Made by a program: the position numbers and the translations under genes. From Adiantum capillus-veneris (taxonomy: Eukaryota; Streptophyta; Polypodiopsida; Polypodiales; Pteridaceae), in NCBI GenBank assembly GCA_014529385.2, contig CM043968.1:28667513-28731512 (forward strand): a stretch of DNA of 64,000 bases. The letters run 5' to 3'. Positions 35,451 to 46,987 of the stretch are shown here, one piece after another; the first letter of the stretch is position 1; each line of letters opens with the position of its first letter. Below the pieces are notes generated by a model, which did no database searches, was not told the origin of the DNA, and saw only the letters and a program-made list of their open reading frames with translations.

Positions 35451-36431
35451 CTAAAGATCAACAATGGCTGCATTTGTAGTGGAACCAGCAATTGCAGTGG
35501 AACCACCCTCTTTCTTCTTAGCCTCTTTGGCCTTCAACTTAGGACATGACTTGATCAAGTGATCATTAGCTTTACAATAATGGCAACGCATCTTCTTTTT
35601 GCCCTTATCACCAGAATTTCCAGACAAATTGTTCCCATCAGAAGCATTACGAACATAAGTTTTTCCACTCACAGTAGAACCATAAGAAGTGGCTGCATTG
35701 CTGTTACCACCCTTTCTTTGAGAAGCAATAAAAGCCTGTTCAACTGCACGCTGCCTAGTCCTGTTTTTTCTGGAAAGTGATTCTTGCAATAGCAATGTGC
35801 ATAATGCATCAAACTTGACAACTTCAGGATTTCCTTGGGTCATAAGTCTCCAAGTACTAGCAAAATTTTGGTAAGAATCTGGTAAGGCGTCAAGAACAGT
35901 GTGCACAAGGGAACTGTCTGAAATGACTTCATCTGCAGAAATAAGTTGCTCATTGATATCCTTGACACTAGCAAGGAAAGTGTTCATATCATCTTCCTCA
36001 TGCATAATCTTCGACTCCAGCTCTTTACGCAGCAAAGCAATTTTTGCCTCATTATGACTTGCATAAAGACTTGCTAGAATATCCCAAGCCTGTTTTGCAG
36101 ATTTTGCTGAACGAATGTGAGGAACAATGGTGCGCTTCACAGACAGCACAATCAATGCATGAGCCTGCGCATCCTTTACATCCCAACGAGCTTGTTCTGC
36201 CGTAGGCAAAACAACTCTAATAGCAGCAATCCTTACAGCAAGACCTGCAACATCCTCAACATCGCCTACATCCTCAGAACCAGGACGTACATCAATGCCG
36301 TGCACAATATTCCAGAGGCCCTTTGACACAAGAACGTGTTGCATCATATAAGCCCACATAGGGTAGTTGTCGCCATCCATAATGTCCCCAACAACAAACA
36401 TCTTGAACACATATGTGTTGTTGTCGGCCAT
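35451..36431 (-). CDS. gag of element E (open)
   Basis: Start at 36431: MADNNTYVFKMFVVGDIMDG. The frame is open for about 326 codons through NYPMWAYMMQHVLVSKGLWN, SAKQAWDILASLYASHNEAK and SYQNFASTWRLMTQGNPEVV to the zinc knuckle CHYCKANDHLIKSCPKLK (C-x2-C-x4-H-x4-C) and ends IVDL. It is the only complete gag among the copia D/E pair. It would form the element's particle and bind its RNA. An in-frame upstream extension to 36569 exists, but the MADNN start matches the family. Confidence 0.88.
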   Translation of the reverse strand: MADNNTYVFKMFVVGDIMDGDNYPMWAYMMQHVLVSKGLWNIVHGIDVRPGSEDVGDVEDVAGLAVRIAAIRVVLPTAEQARWDVKDAQAHALIVLSVKRTIVPHIRSAKSAKQAWDILASLYASHNEAKIALLRKELESKIMHEEDDMNTFLASVKDINEQLISADEVISDSSLVHTVLDALPDSYQNFASTWRLMTQGNPEVVKFDALCTLLLQESLSRKNRTRQRAVEQAFIASQRKGGNSNAATSYGSTVSGKTYVRNASDGNNLSGNSGDKGKKKMRCHYCKANDHLIKSCPKLKAKEAKKKEGGSTAIAGSTTNAAIVDL

Positions 36432-36791
36432 GGTAAATGCTACACCTGATGTGAAAACTGCTGAAAATAGGAGAAACAGAGCGGGAACAACACGTGCTAT
36501 ATAGCACAAACCGTAGAAGACTGTAAGGCACCTGTTATGCAGAAAACGACATTGACAGAATTTCTGCAAAATGACGAAATTGCATGTGCAGACCTACCTA
36601 TAGTGGAAACGGAGGCCAAAATGAGCCCGAATAAAAAATCTGAGCAGACTGAGCTCTACGAGGCTGCCCAAAAATTTTGTCGACCTGCGAACGCTCGCCA
36701 AAGCTCACTGAAATCGGAGAAAGTGAGCAGGCGTGTAGAGCAGCTGGCGACTAAGCCTAGGAGGGAGGACACAACCTGCTCTGATACCAAT

Positions 36792-37020
36792 TGTTGGAAT
36801 TAGGGTTGCAGAGAAACGCACACAGCTTGGAGAAGACGAAGGATGCTCAAGGCACACAATAGAGAGTGTGTTACTTAGTGTGTAGTGGAAAGATGGATAG
36901 CCCTAGAGTGATGGGCATATATATACAATGCTCGGGGGAAAAAACCTCCTAAAGAGGGAAAAAATGCCCCGACGGTCCTAGGGTGTTCACACACATCACT
37001 ACCACATGTATATGGTAACA
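36792..37020 (-). repeat. 5' LTR of element E
   Basis: 229 bp. Left end beside the primer site; right end GGTAACA followed by TAACC and resumed gag of F. Confidence 0.92.
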
Positions 37021-37700
37021 TAACCGAATGGTGGATTTTGAGGTTTCTCTCTCATGAGTCTATCCACAAATATGTGGACAAGTTTTGGGATTTACATTTC
37101 AAGGCTACTGTCTTTCAAAAGATAGACTTTGCTGAGCAAAAGCAAGATTTCTGTGCGGGATTACCTGAAGAGATGGCTGAGTATGTCCACTCTCAACGGC
37201 TTGGTTCTATCAGCGAAGTAATCCACCATGCCATGGTTGCTTCACACATCAATTTCCAACAAGGGGTTAGACGGATGTCAAGCCCATGGAAAATAAAGAC
37301 AAAAGTGATGCAAAGGGAAAAGTTAATGCCCAAAACTCTTCCCAAGGCCATTCCAACAATAACAACAACAATCGGTCCAAGGAGAAAGGGGTTTACAAAG
37401 GTAAAAATAAACTCTCTCCTGAAGAGCTTGAAACTTTTTGCAGGGATCACAAATGTTTTAAGTGTGGGGAGCAAGGACATGGTTATCGTTCTTGCCCCAA
37501 AAGAAATGCTTGCAATGAGACTCCTAGAGCTTCCACTATTGAAGCTCCCAAAGAGGATGCTCATTGCAAAGGATCACCTCTCTCCTATGCTTGGGGAATG
37601 GTAAAGGAGCATGATGCCTTCATCTTGTTTGACCCTAGTTCTGCTCACAACTTCATATCAATGGATGGCCACCAAGTTGGGCATTCAAGCTTTTGAGATG
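37021..37700 (+). pseudogene. gag C-terminus and protease start of element F
   Basis: Continues gag after element E: RFLSHESIHKYVDKFWDLHF, IDFAEQKQDFCAGLPEEMAE, VIHHAMVASHINFQQGV. A frameshift near 37280 leads to an Asn-rich linker and the zinc knuckle CFKCGEQGHGYRSCP (about 37452-37496). The protease start AFILFDPSSAHNFIS (about 37615) has P-S in place of the usual S/T-G after the catalytic D. DPGS-type motifs are known in plant gypsy elements, so only the missing glycine is odd. Confidence 0.85.
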
Positions 37701-38676
37701 GGAGATGCTGTAACTGTTGATGCTATTTCAAGGGACAACAAGCCTCCGTTACTCCCTTGATTGGGAAGTTGAGGCTTCATGTCCAAAGCTATGTCGACAA
37801 AGAAGACTTCTTTATCTCTCCTCTCCAACATGAGGATGTTGTCCTAGGGGTACCATGGTTCAATCGTGGCTGCCAACATGAAGTTACCTGAAAGGAGAAT
37901 CTACTTCACCTATAGGGGAAAGAATATGTATATAGATGCTAATGAGTCTGGTCGTACTATACCACTTGTAAATCCGCTTGCCCTTAATAAATCAATGAAG
38001 AGCTCAGTTTCTACGTACATGATTTTTGTCAAAGAGTCCCGAAAAGGCCCAAATGTTTCATCGAAGGTGAATGGTAGGAATCAAGAAGAGTTAGACTTGT
38101 CTAACTTTCTAAAAGGATTCCAAGATGTGTTCATCGATGATATCCCTATGGACTTACCTCCAAAACGAGGGGATGATGACCATCGCATTGAGCTCCTATC
38201 AGGAAGCTCACTGCCTAACAAACCTCCTTATCGAGTTTCACAAGCTCTATAAGACGAGATCATGAGGCAAGTACAAGAATTGGTAGACAAAGGGATGGTG
38301 AGGCATAGAACCTCTCTCTTTTGTTCTCCAATCCTTTTAGTACAAAAGAAAGATGGTACATACCGCATGTGTGTGGACTATCGCACTAAACCATATCACT
38401 ATCAAAAATAGATTTCCCATATCTCGGGTAGAAGATCTGTTTGATAAGCTACAAGGCTCTACCTACTTCAGTAGGATTGACCTTAAAAGTGGCTACCATC
38501 AAATAAGGATAGTGAATGAAGATATCCTAAAGACCGTGTTTCGTACAATGTTTGGCCTTTATGAATATCTAGTCATGCCTTTTGGCTTGACTAATGCACC
38601 AACTACATTCAATCGGTTAATGGAGAAATTTTTTAGCCCCTACCACAAATTCACTGGAGTGTTCTTTGATGATATC
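37701..38676 (+). pseudogene. protease end and N-terminal half of reverse transcriptase, element F
   Basis: Protease C-terminus (LIGKLRLHVQSYVDKEDFF and VLGVPWFN in shifted frames) leads into a linker (IPMDLPPKRGDDDHRIELLS; NKPPYRVSQAL, then TAA). Reverse transcriptase follows: NHITIKNRFPISRVEDLFDK, GSTYFSRIDLKSGYHQIRIV, MPFGLTNAPTTFNRLMEKFF and the catalytic FTGVFFDDI. The frame is cut exactly after FFDDI by copia G and resumes at 44243 with IYSNSLEEHKKHLQVIFQAL. Confidence 0.9.
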
Positions 38677-39449
38677 TGTAAGAAAATAAGACGTAGCTAA
38701 ATAGATTTTTGAGTAGATTACTTAATGGAGAGAGATAGATTTCACACACAAGAGATTATAGAGTAGAGAGAGAGAGAGAGAGTACACACGATATACGTGG
38801 TTCACCCAATGTGGGCTACGTCCACGGGAAAGCAGCCACTCAATGGCTTTAGCACTTCAAAAGAAGAAGTAGTTTACAAAGGGATTAAACCCTTGATAGA
38901 GCTCCCGCCTTGCTTCACTCTCACCACCTCACACTCACCTTGTTGCATCAACTTCACACTATAAAATGTGTGTAGAAATGGCCTCCTTTTATAGGCCAAA
39001 AGGGCTGCCCTCTCTAATGAGAGATAGCCATGTGTAGCCGCCCTTGTGCGAATAAGTTCAAATCAGACCCTCCAATCCGCCCATGTGTGGCCGCCCTTGA
39101 GAAGACAAGTCCGCTTTTCAATTCGGCCACCGGCCACCGGCCATTGACTTCCGACCACAGGCCACCGGCCATTGACTTCCGACCACCGGCCATCGGCCAT
39201 TGACTACCGACCACCGGTCAACCGACCGGTTGTTTTCCGACCACTTTTCGGCCGCCGGCCGGCCATAATATTCCGGCGAAAAGGAGCGGCGGAAAGGAAT
39301 ATTGCCCCTGATTCTTGTCCGTGAAAATTTTGGTTTCCGGTGAGTGATTTTCCTTCACGCACGATGGCTTCTCCTCATAATGGGGGCCTTACAAATGTGC
39401 GCTTTTACCACAGAAAATTACAAGGGTAAATCAAGCTCCATACTTAACA
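38677..39449 (-). repeat. 3' LTR of element G
   Basis: 773 bp, TGTAAGAAAATAAG...ACTTAACA on the plus strand. It contains a GGCCACCGGCCATTGACTTC-type minisatellite at about 39115-39235. Confidence 0.94.
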
Positions 39450-39509
39450 ATCTCCCACTTGGAGACTGATCTCCAAACCAAACCTGTGACTGCTTTCCAT
39501 TCTGGCTTC

Positions 39510-42500
39510 TTATCCTTGAATGCCGATTGAAGATGAGCAAAAGCTCAACTTCTCCTTGTTGACCACCTTTGTAAACATGTCTGCAGGATTTTCACTTGTA
39601 TGCACCTTTCCTAGCTTGAGCTGTCCCTCTTCCAAAAGAGTGCGTATGAAGTGATACCTCACCTCAATGTGCTTTGTCCTTGAATAAAAGGCTGAGTTCT
39701 TCGCAAGATGGATAGTGCTTTGTCTATCATTGTACAAGACACAATTGTCTTGTTTGAATCCAAGCTCTTCTAAGAATCTGTGAAGCCACATAATTTCTTT
39801 GCTTGCCTCCGTCATTGCTACATACTCTGCTTCCGTGGTAGAAAGTGAAACCACTTTCTGCAGCTTTGAAGCCCAGCTTACTGCTGTGCCTCCAACCGTG
39901 AACACATAGCCAGTAGTGCTCCTTCGAGTATCTTTGTCACCTGCCATATCTGCATCAGCATACCCTTCTAGAAAAATATCAGTTCCTCCAAAATACAAAG
40001 CATTTGTTGTTGTCCCTTTTAGATACCTAAGTATCCACTTCACAGCTTGCCAATGCTCTTTACCTGGGTTTTCCATGAACCTACTCACAACTCTCACTGC
40101 ATGTGCAATGTCTGGCCTTGTCCAGACCATAACATACATTAGAGAACCTACCGCTGTAGCATATGGAACTTTAGCCATATAGGCTATCTCCTCTTGTGTC
40201 TTCGGACACATATCCTTCGTTAGTTTAAAATGACCAGCCAAAGGTGTAGAAACTGGTTTTGCATTTTGTATTGCAAACCTTTCTAGTACCTTCTTGATGT
40301 AATATTCTTGAGATAGCTTTATTGTCTTCTTCGTCCTGTCCCTTGATATTTTCATACCAAGTATCCTCTTTGCAGCACCTAAATCTTTCATTGAAAAAGA
40401 TTTGGACAGCTCCTCTTTTAGGTCTTTGATGTCCTGCATGTTAGCACTTGCAATCAACATGTCATCAACATACAACATTAGGATAATGAATTTTCCATCT
40501 CCCAAATTCTTCGTGTAGACGCAGTGATCCGAGTTGCATCGTGTGAATCCATGATCCAACATCCATCGATCAAACTTTAAGTACCATTGTCTTGATGCTT
40601 GCTTTAAACCATACAAGCTCTTCTTTAATCTGCAAACCATTTTCTCCTTACCTTTTACTTCATACCCCTTTGGATGAAGCATGTAGATTTCCTCCTCTAA
40701 GTCACCGTGAGGGAATGCCGTATTTACATCCATTTGCTCAAGATTTAGATCATGAGCAGCCACAAGGCTTAAGACAAGCCTAATTGAGTTCATTTTTACA
40801 ACAGGAGAAAATATTTCATTGAAGTCAATACCTTTCTTTTGAGAAAAACCTTTTACCACAAGCCTAGACTTGTACCTTTTCTTCCCACCTTCTTCTTCCT
40901 TCAGCTTGTACACCCATTTGTTTTGAAGTGCCCGCTTACCTTTAGGAAACTCAACCAACTCCCATGTTTGGTTGCGATGTAGTGAGTCCATCTCCACTTG
41001 CATGCTCTTCGTCCATTGTTCTTTGGATTCATGTTACATAGCTTCTTCGTATGATTCCGGCTCTCCAGAATCTGAGATCAAGAGATGGTTGAAGGAAGGA
41101 ACAAACCTTTCTGGAGGTCTACTTGCTCTTGTAGATCTTCGGGGAATAGGTTGAGGCTCCTCATTTGGTTGACGTTGTTGCACATTGTCACCGTTTGCAG
41201 TCCTTGAGTCTTCACCGTCCTCAAGCTCCATGTACTCATCACCTGTTTCTTTTGTTTGTTTTCTTTCGAAGCAATCTTTGTACATATTTTGTTCGTTAAA
41301 AATTACATCCCTACTCCTTAAGATTTTACCATCTTCAGGATTCCATAGGCGATACCCAAAGTCTCCTTCTCCATAGCCAATGAAGAAACACTTTTTGGAC
41401 TTTGCATCTAGCTTTGATCTTAGGCTTCTATCTATGTGCATGAAAGCCTCACACCCAAACACTTTGAGAAATGCATAATTCACCGGTTTACCTGTCCATG
41501 CCTCTTCTGGAACTCCCCCATCCAATGCCGTTGAGGGTGACCGATTGATTAAGTACACAGACGTACTTACAGCTTCCGCCCAAAGCTCAAGCGGTAGGCC
41601 TGCATGTAGCCGCATGCTTCGTGCTCGTTCCATGATTGTGCTGTTCATCCTTTCTGAAATCCCATTTTGTTGAGGTGTCCTTGGGGTTGTCCTTTGCCTC
41701 CGAATGCCATTGCTAGCACAAAAGCTTTCAAAAGCTTGGCTGCAATATTCGCCTCCATTGTCGGATCTGAGGCATTTAACCTTGGTACCTGTTTCATTTT
41801 CCACAAAGGCTTTCCACCTTTGAAATATGGAAAATACATTGGATTTATTCTTCATGACATAAACCCATGTTTTTCTACTCGCATCGTCTATGAATGTTAC
41901 ATAGTACAATGAGCCACCAAGTGATGGTGTACTTGCAGGACCCCAAACATCAGAATGAACCAACTGAAGTTTTTTAGTTTTTCTTTCATTTCCTAATTTT
42001 TGAAATTTTACCCTCTTTTGTTTACCATAAACACAATCTTCACAGAACTCTAAGTCCACTTCTTTCAAACCTGGTAGAAGCTTCTTTGTTTGAAGGATTT
42101 GCATTCCTTTGGCACTCATATGCCCAAGTCGGTAGTGCCACACCGCACTGTCAACTTCTTTAGTTGTTGCACAACCTGAAGGTTGCATGCTAACAGTACA
42201 CAAGTAAAGTGTACCGACTTTTTCTCCCTTGGCAACCACCAAAGATCCCTTTGAGATCTTCCACCGTTTGTGTCCAAATGCAATGTTGTGACCTTCATCG
42301 TCCAATTGTCCTGTAGAGATCAAATTTCTGCGAAGAGAAGGAACATGCCTAACATCTTTAAGCTTCCATTCATTTTCGTTAGCAGTTTTGACAGAAACTG
42401 TACCTTTGCCGACAATCTCACAAGCTTCATCATCTCCCAAGTATACATACCTAAAATTACCTTTGGTGTAGTCTTGGAAATGTTGCTTGTGTGGTGTCGC

Positions 42501-43391
42501 ATGGAATGAAGCCCCGGAATCTACTATCCAGGAATTAGACACACTGTCTAATGAGAGAATTAGAGCATCTTGCTCTACTTTACCTGCCACATTGGCCTCT
42601 GATGTTGGCTTGTTGTCTTGAGACTCTGTCTCCTTCTTCTTCTTGGACCAGCAATCCTTCTTGACGTGGCCCTTCTTGCCGCAGTTCCAACATTCAAGAA
42701 CTGACTTTGTGCGTGACTTGCTCCGTCTTGAGCGATCATGACCCTTTTGGTTTTTGAACCTCTCCTTAGGCCTTCCTCTTGTTTCCACTGATAGTGCAAC
42801 ACTTGATGATTCTCCTGTGTTTCTCCTTCGCATTTCCTCGCTTAGGAGAACAACCACAACATCATCAAACTTAAGAGTATTTGTGCCAGAGATAGAATTA
42901 CTTACAGCCATCACAAGGCTATCTCAACTATCCGGTAGAGATGATAGTATAAGGAGAGCTCGCACTTCGTCATCGAAATTGATTTTCACTGATCGAAGTT
43001 GACTTATTTTTGTGTTAAAGTCATTTAGGTGTTTTGCAACTGAACCATTCTCTGCCATCTTTAGGTTGAACAAGCGCTTCATAAGAAATACCTTATTTGA
43101 TGCCGATGGTTTCTCGTAGAAGTCGTCAAGTGACTTCATCAAGTCCTCCGTGGTCTTCATCTCCGAAACATTGAAGGTCACAGTTGACGCCAAGCTTAAC
43201 CGGATTGTTCCTAGTGCCTTTCGATCAAGGACAATCCATGCTTCATCTGCCATTGTTGCGGGCTTCTTCGCAAGACCGCATAGTGGCAAATAGAGGTCCT
43301 TCTGGTAGAGATAGTCTTCAATCTGCATCTTCCAATGTTGGTAGTTTTTGCCGTTGAACTTCTCAATCTTGAGCTTTCCTTCCTCCGCCAT
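39510..43391 (-). pseudogene. gag-pol polyprotein of element G (two in-frame stops)
   Basis: Start at 43391, MAEEGKLKIEKFNGKNYQHW. Gag ends with the zinc knuckle CWNCGKKGHVKKDC. Protease has an intact WIVDSGASFHATPH. Integrase shows HYRLGHMSAKGMQIL, CEDCVYGKQ, HSDVWGPASTPSLGG, FIDDASRKTWVYVMK, RSDNGGEYCSQAFESF and PQQNGISERMN. Reverse transcriptase has KWVYKLKEEEGGKKRYKSRL and the active site MLYVDDMLIAS. RNase H ends with SLSTTEAEYVAMTEASKEIM and RTKHIEVRYHFIRTLLEEGQ. Stops are TGA at 42924-42926 (at the tryptophan of LPDSWDS in H) and TAA at 41034-41036 (glutamine in H). Length, about 1294 codons, is normal for the group. It is the least damaged pol in the window. Confidence 0.95.
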
Positions 43392-43464
43392 AACTCCCAC
43401 TCAATTCAAGGAATCCTTTCCTTGACATAATTTAGCTACGAGAAAACCTTGCTCTGATACCAGT

Positions 43465-44242
43465 TGTAAGAAAATAAGACGTAGCTAAATAGATTTTTGA
43501 GTAGATTACTTAATGGAGAGAGATAGATTTCACACACAAGAGATTATAGAGTAGAGAGAGAGAGAGAGAGTACACACGATATACGTGGTTCACCCAATGT
43601 GGGCTACGTCCACGGGAAAGCAGCCACTCAATGGCTTTAGCACTTCAAAAGAAGAAGTAGTTTACAAAGGGATTAAACCCTTGATAGAGCTCCCGCCTTG
43701 CTTCACTCTCACCACCTCACACTCACCTTGTTGCATCAACTTCACACTATAAAATGTGTGTAGAAATGGCCTCCTTTTATAGGCCAAAAGGGCTGCCCTC
43801 TCTAATGAGAGATAGCCATGTGTAGCCTCCCTTGTGCGAATAAGTCCAAATCGGACCCTCCAATCCGCCCATGTGTGGCCGCCCTTGAGAAGACAAGTCC
43901 GCTTTTGAATTCGGCCACCGGCCACCAACCATTGACTTCCGACCACAGGCCACCGGCCATTGACTTCCGACCATCGGCCATCGGCCATTGACTACCGGCC
44001 ACCGGCCAACCGACCGGTTGTTTTCCGACCACTTTCCGGCCGCCGGCCGGCGATAATATTCCGACGAAAAGGAATATTCCGGCAAAAAGGAATATTGCCC
44101 CTGATTCTTGTCCGTGAAAATTTTGGTTTCCGGTGAGTGATTTTCCTTGACGCACGATGGCTTCTCCTCATAATGGGGGCCTTACAAATGTGCGCTTTTA
44201 CCACAGAAAATTACAAGGGTAAATCAGGCTCCATACTTAACA
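43465..44242 (-). repeat. 5' LTR of element G
   Basis: 778 bp. Minus strand has a clear TATA box (TATAAAAGG, complement at 43773-43781) flanked by GGCC on both sides. Differs from the 3' LTR at roughly 2-3% of positions by eye. Confidence 0.94.
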
Positions 44243-45327
44243 ATATCATCATCTACTCCAATTCCTTGGAGGAACACAAGAAACATCTCCAAGTGATTTT
44301 TCAAGCATTAAGGGAGAATAAGCTTTTTCTCAATCAAAAGAAAAGCGAATTTTTTCTTCAAGAGATTCAATACTTAGGTCATATTATCTCTCGAGATGGT
44401 ATCTGTATGGATCCATCAAAGTTGGAGGTAGTAAAAGCATGGCCTAATCCAAGGAATCTACATGAGCTAAGAAGCTTTATTGATATATGTGCATACTATA
44501 GACGCTTCATAGAAAAAGTCTCTCAAATAGCAGGACCATTACATGACTTAACAAAGAAAAACGTTAAGTATTCATGGACTGCTAAGGACCAAAGTGCCTT
44601 GACAAGCACTTTGCTTCTCTTTGACAAGCTCAAAGAGAAGCTTACCTCCCAACCAGTCCTTATGCTTCCGGATCTCTCAAAGCCATTTGAGGTCCAATGT
44701 GATGCTTGTGGTGATTGCCTTGGAGCAGTCTTGCTTCAGAAGGGCATGCCATAGCATATGAGAGCCGAAGGCTCAACACGGATGAATGGGTCTTAGGCAT
44801 TTATGAGAAAGAGTTGTTAGCTATTCTACATGCCCTAGACACATGGAAGCACTATCTATTGGGGACTCCATTCATTTTACGAACAAACCATCAAAGTCTC
44901 AAGTACTTTATGATGCAAACAAAGCTTTCCGACAAGCAAACGAGGTGGGCAAATTTTCTTTTGCAATTTAATTTCCACATTGCTCACGTTGCTGGTAAGC
45001 ACAATCAAGTGGCTGATGCACTTTTACAACGACCAAAAGTTAATGCTGTGTCAATAGCAACTCACAATGATCTATCTTCTATGATAGATGAGTATGCTAC
45101 TGACCCTAACTTTGACATAATGTCAGCCTTTGCTTTGGGGAAGAAAGAGGAACCATTCACCTTGCAGTATGGTTATCTTCTCCATGGCAATAGGCTATGC
45201 GTTACCCACTCCCTTCGTGACAAAGTCATGTATGATTCCCATGCTCCTCCCTATGCGGGGCATATAGGCATTCAACCTACTCTTTGAGGAGTAGAGACGT
45301 ACTTTAATTGGCCTACCATGAAAGTGA
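44243..45327 (+). pseudogene. reverse transcriptase thumb, RNase H and integrase start of element F
   Basis: After the G insertion: QKKSEFFLQEIQYLGHIISR, LRSFIDICAYYRRFIEKVSQ, VLMLPDLSKPFEVQCDACGD. A frameshift near 44750 enters RNase H: HAIAYESRRLNTDEWVLGIY, EKELLAILHALDTWKHYLLG, RWANFLLQFNFHIAHVAGKH. The integrase begins with its zinc-binding start HAPPYAGHIGIQPTL (TGA at 45285-45287) and stops at YFNWPTMKV, where the catalytic core is deleted. Confidence 0.88.
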
Positions 45328-45382
45328 ATATGAGAGCCGAAGGCTCAAAAGGGATGAATGGGTCTTAGGCATTTATGAGAAA
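45328..45382 (+). repeat. 55-bp copy of an RNase H segment at the deletion junction
   Basis: Nearly identical to 44756-44810 (both ATATGAGAGCCGAAGGCTCA ... GGTCTTAGGCATTTATGAGA). It bridges the truncated integrase and the truncated 3' LTR. Confidence 0.9.
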
Positions 45383-45942
45383 CTTAATGAGGAAGGTGCT
45401 TGAGAAGCTTCCCATGCATGGGGGGGTAAGGTGCTTGAGTCAAAAGAGACCCTACAAAATTAATGAGGAAGGTTCTTGAGAAGCTTCCCATGCATGGGGG
45501 GGTAAGGTGCTTGAGTAAAAAAGAGAGACCCTACAAACTTAATGAAGAAGGTGCTTGAGAAGCTTCCTATGCATGAAAGTCCCAAAGTTAGGGAAATCTT
45601 TGACTTAACCTTCTACTCACCCAAAGGGCACCCCTTTTCTCAAAGGGCACATGGGACACATGTCAGACTCTCCCTATGCTTAACCACATGGTGTGCTTGA
45701 ATGCTATTGGTTGGGCTAAAGAGGGGTCCAATGAGCTTCTAGTTCCATCCAACAAATATCTAGATATTTTCAAGCTCTCTCTCTCTAAGAGGTAAGGGGG
45801 ACACTTGTCCAAAGACTATCCATGTACTTGAATGCATGCTGCATGTGATTGGCTAGGGGGGGAGGGGTCCAATGAGCTTGAAACATGTGTAAAAGCTACA
45901 ACTCATCCCAAGCAAACAAGGGGGGTGCTGGGGGGATATACA

Positions 45943-45980
<38 letters not shown>

Positions 45981-46674
45981 ATTTTGTGGATTCATTCTCA
46001 CTTGGTGAAAGTTGAGGAAATCCACCTCCTTCTCCAAGCTTGTGAGAAGTGAGAGCCTACACCAACACTCTTGGCTATGGAATGCAAATCCAACCAAGAG
46101 CCATGCTTCAATGCTTAAGCTTGCCATCTTCTCCGTCTTCATTACTATGCTATTATGTATTCTAGCAAGAAGAGTGATGATAAGTGAGGAACTATTTCTT
46201 TCTCCTATGGAATGTTTCTTCTTCCTCTTCCCTATCCTCATTCCCCGCTAGCTCTCTCCACCTTCGAAGGTGTTTGAGGGCTTGGAACTGAGGCTTGGGA
46301 TAGTTAATGCTTTCTACAAAGTTTATGTTATGCTTGTGATGCATGAAGCTTTCCATCTTCATTGCATCACCTAAGTGACAAGGAACACAAAGATTGTATT
46401 GTACCAAGTCTCTCTTTATGGGAGAAATTATAATACAAATGCCTATTGGAGGGGGGACTAGCTCCATATGAATCCGATCCTCAACTATTGTCATGTTCTC
46501 TAAACTCTCTCTCCTTGCAAAAGTATTGTTCATGCCAAGTTAACTAAGTACCATGTTTATGTTGCTACCATCGATTAAGTTCACCCACTATGCTCACAAA
46601 GTAATCTCACAAAAGTGCTTCACCTAATTTCCTAATTCTGCTACTCTCAAAGTTCATAGGCCATTTCCATTATA
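45381..46674 (+). repeat. Truncated 3' LTR of element F
   Basis: Matches 29209-30575. The first 400 or so bases of the LTR are absent. Contains (CA)n at about 45943-45978 and ends CCATTATA before the TCGTA duplication. Confidence 0.9.
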
Positions 46675-46679
46675 TCGTA

Positions 46680-46929
46680 TCTCATTGGGTACCAAGGCAA
46701 TTAACTGAGTATTGGTACTGTGATCCTTGACAGGCTGACCTTTGCCTTTGTCCTGTAGCAAACTCGGGCATTTGTTGTTGGCTTCAAAGTCTCAAGCCAA
46801 ACAATTTGTCCGGTTCCTTGAGAACTGTGCCGGTGCATAGGCCGCTACCTAGATGGTCGATTGGCTATCCATAGCCACTTATTGATTTTGGTCGTTGTCA
46901 TCGCGAGCGCTCGAGCAAGGGGGGTGCAT
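46680..46929 (+). pseudogene. Element K: chromovirus 3' end with purine tract
   Basis: The plus strand has a chromodomain-like remnant (GTKAIN followed by VLV, then SLT across stops) and, at 46918-46929, AAGGGGGGTGCA followed by TGTTGAAATTGC. This looks like a polypurine tract next to an LTR start. No intact frame remains. The chromodomain reading is tentative; the purine tract and TG start are directly visible. Confidence 0.4.
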
Positions 46930-46987
46930 GTTGAAATTGCAAGATCTGGAACTCCTGGAAGTCCTTCTCGCACTTCAAGGGTGGCCA
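46930..46987 (+). repeat. Start of a possible LTR of element K, interrupted by a solo LTR
   Basis: TGTTGAAATTGCAAGATCTG onward. The sequence resumes at 48526 after the solo LTR. Its far end cannot be fixed because no partner LTR is in the window. Confidence 0.4.

Larger units (their letters stand above)
31844..37020 (-). mobile_element. Element E: Ty1/copia retrotransposon in gag of element F
   Basis: LTRs at 31844-32071 and 36792-37020 (TGTTGGAA...GGTAACA) enclose a copia gag-pol reading leftward. The flanking pentamers are TGACC (left) and TAACC (right), one base apart, consistent with a target duplication that has since mutated. The primer site TGGTATCAGAGC (minus) lies beside the right LTR. 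It is the same family and orientation as D, 11 kb away, and more complete: the YVDD active site is present. Confidence 0.94.
38677..44242 (-). mobile_element. Element G: Ty1/copia (Tnt1/Tork-like) in the reverse transcriptase of element F
   Basis: LTRs at 38677-39449 and 43465-44242 flank a gag-pol that stays in one frame along its whole length with only two stop codons. The target duplication ATATC is exact (38672-38676, 44243-44247). The primer site TGGTATCAGAGC (minus) lies two bases from the 5' LTR. The sister element H is at 58092-63669 in the opposite orientation. The order gag, protease, integrase, reverse transcriptase, RNase H defines copia, and many motifs match the Tnt1 type. Confidence 0.95.
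28809..46674 (+). mobile_element. Element F: Ty3/gypsy retrotransposon, disrupted by copia E and G
   Basis: The 5' LTR (28809-30575) and truncated 3' LTR (about 45381-46674) frame gag, protease, reverse transcriptase and RNase H. The 5-bp duplication TCGTA stands at 28804-28808 and 46675-46679. Copia E sits in gag and copia G in the reverse transcriptase, and both insertions restore continuous reading when removed. The integrase beyond its zinc-binding start, the purine tract and the first part of the 3' LTR are deleted. A solo LTR of the same family lies at 46988-48525. Confidence 0.92.
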
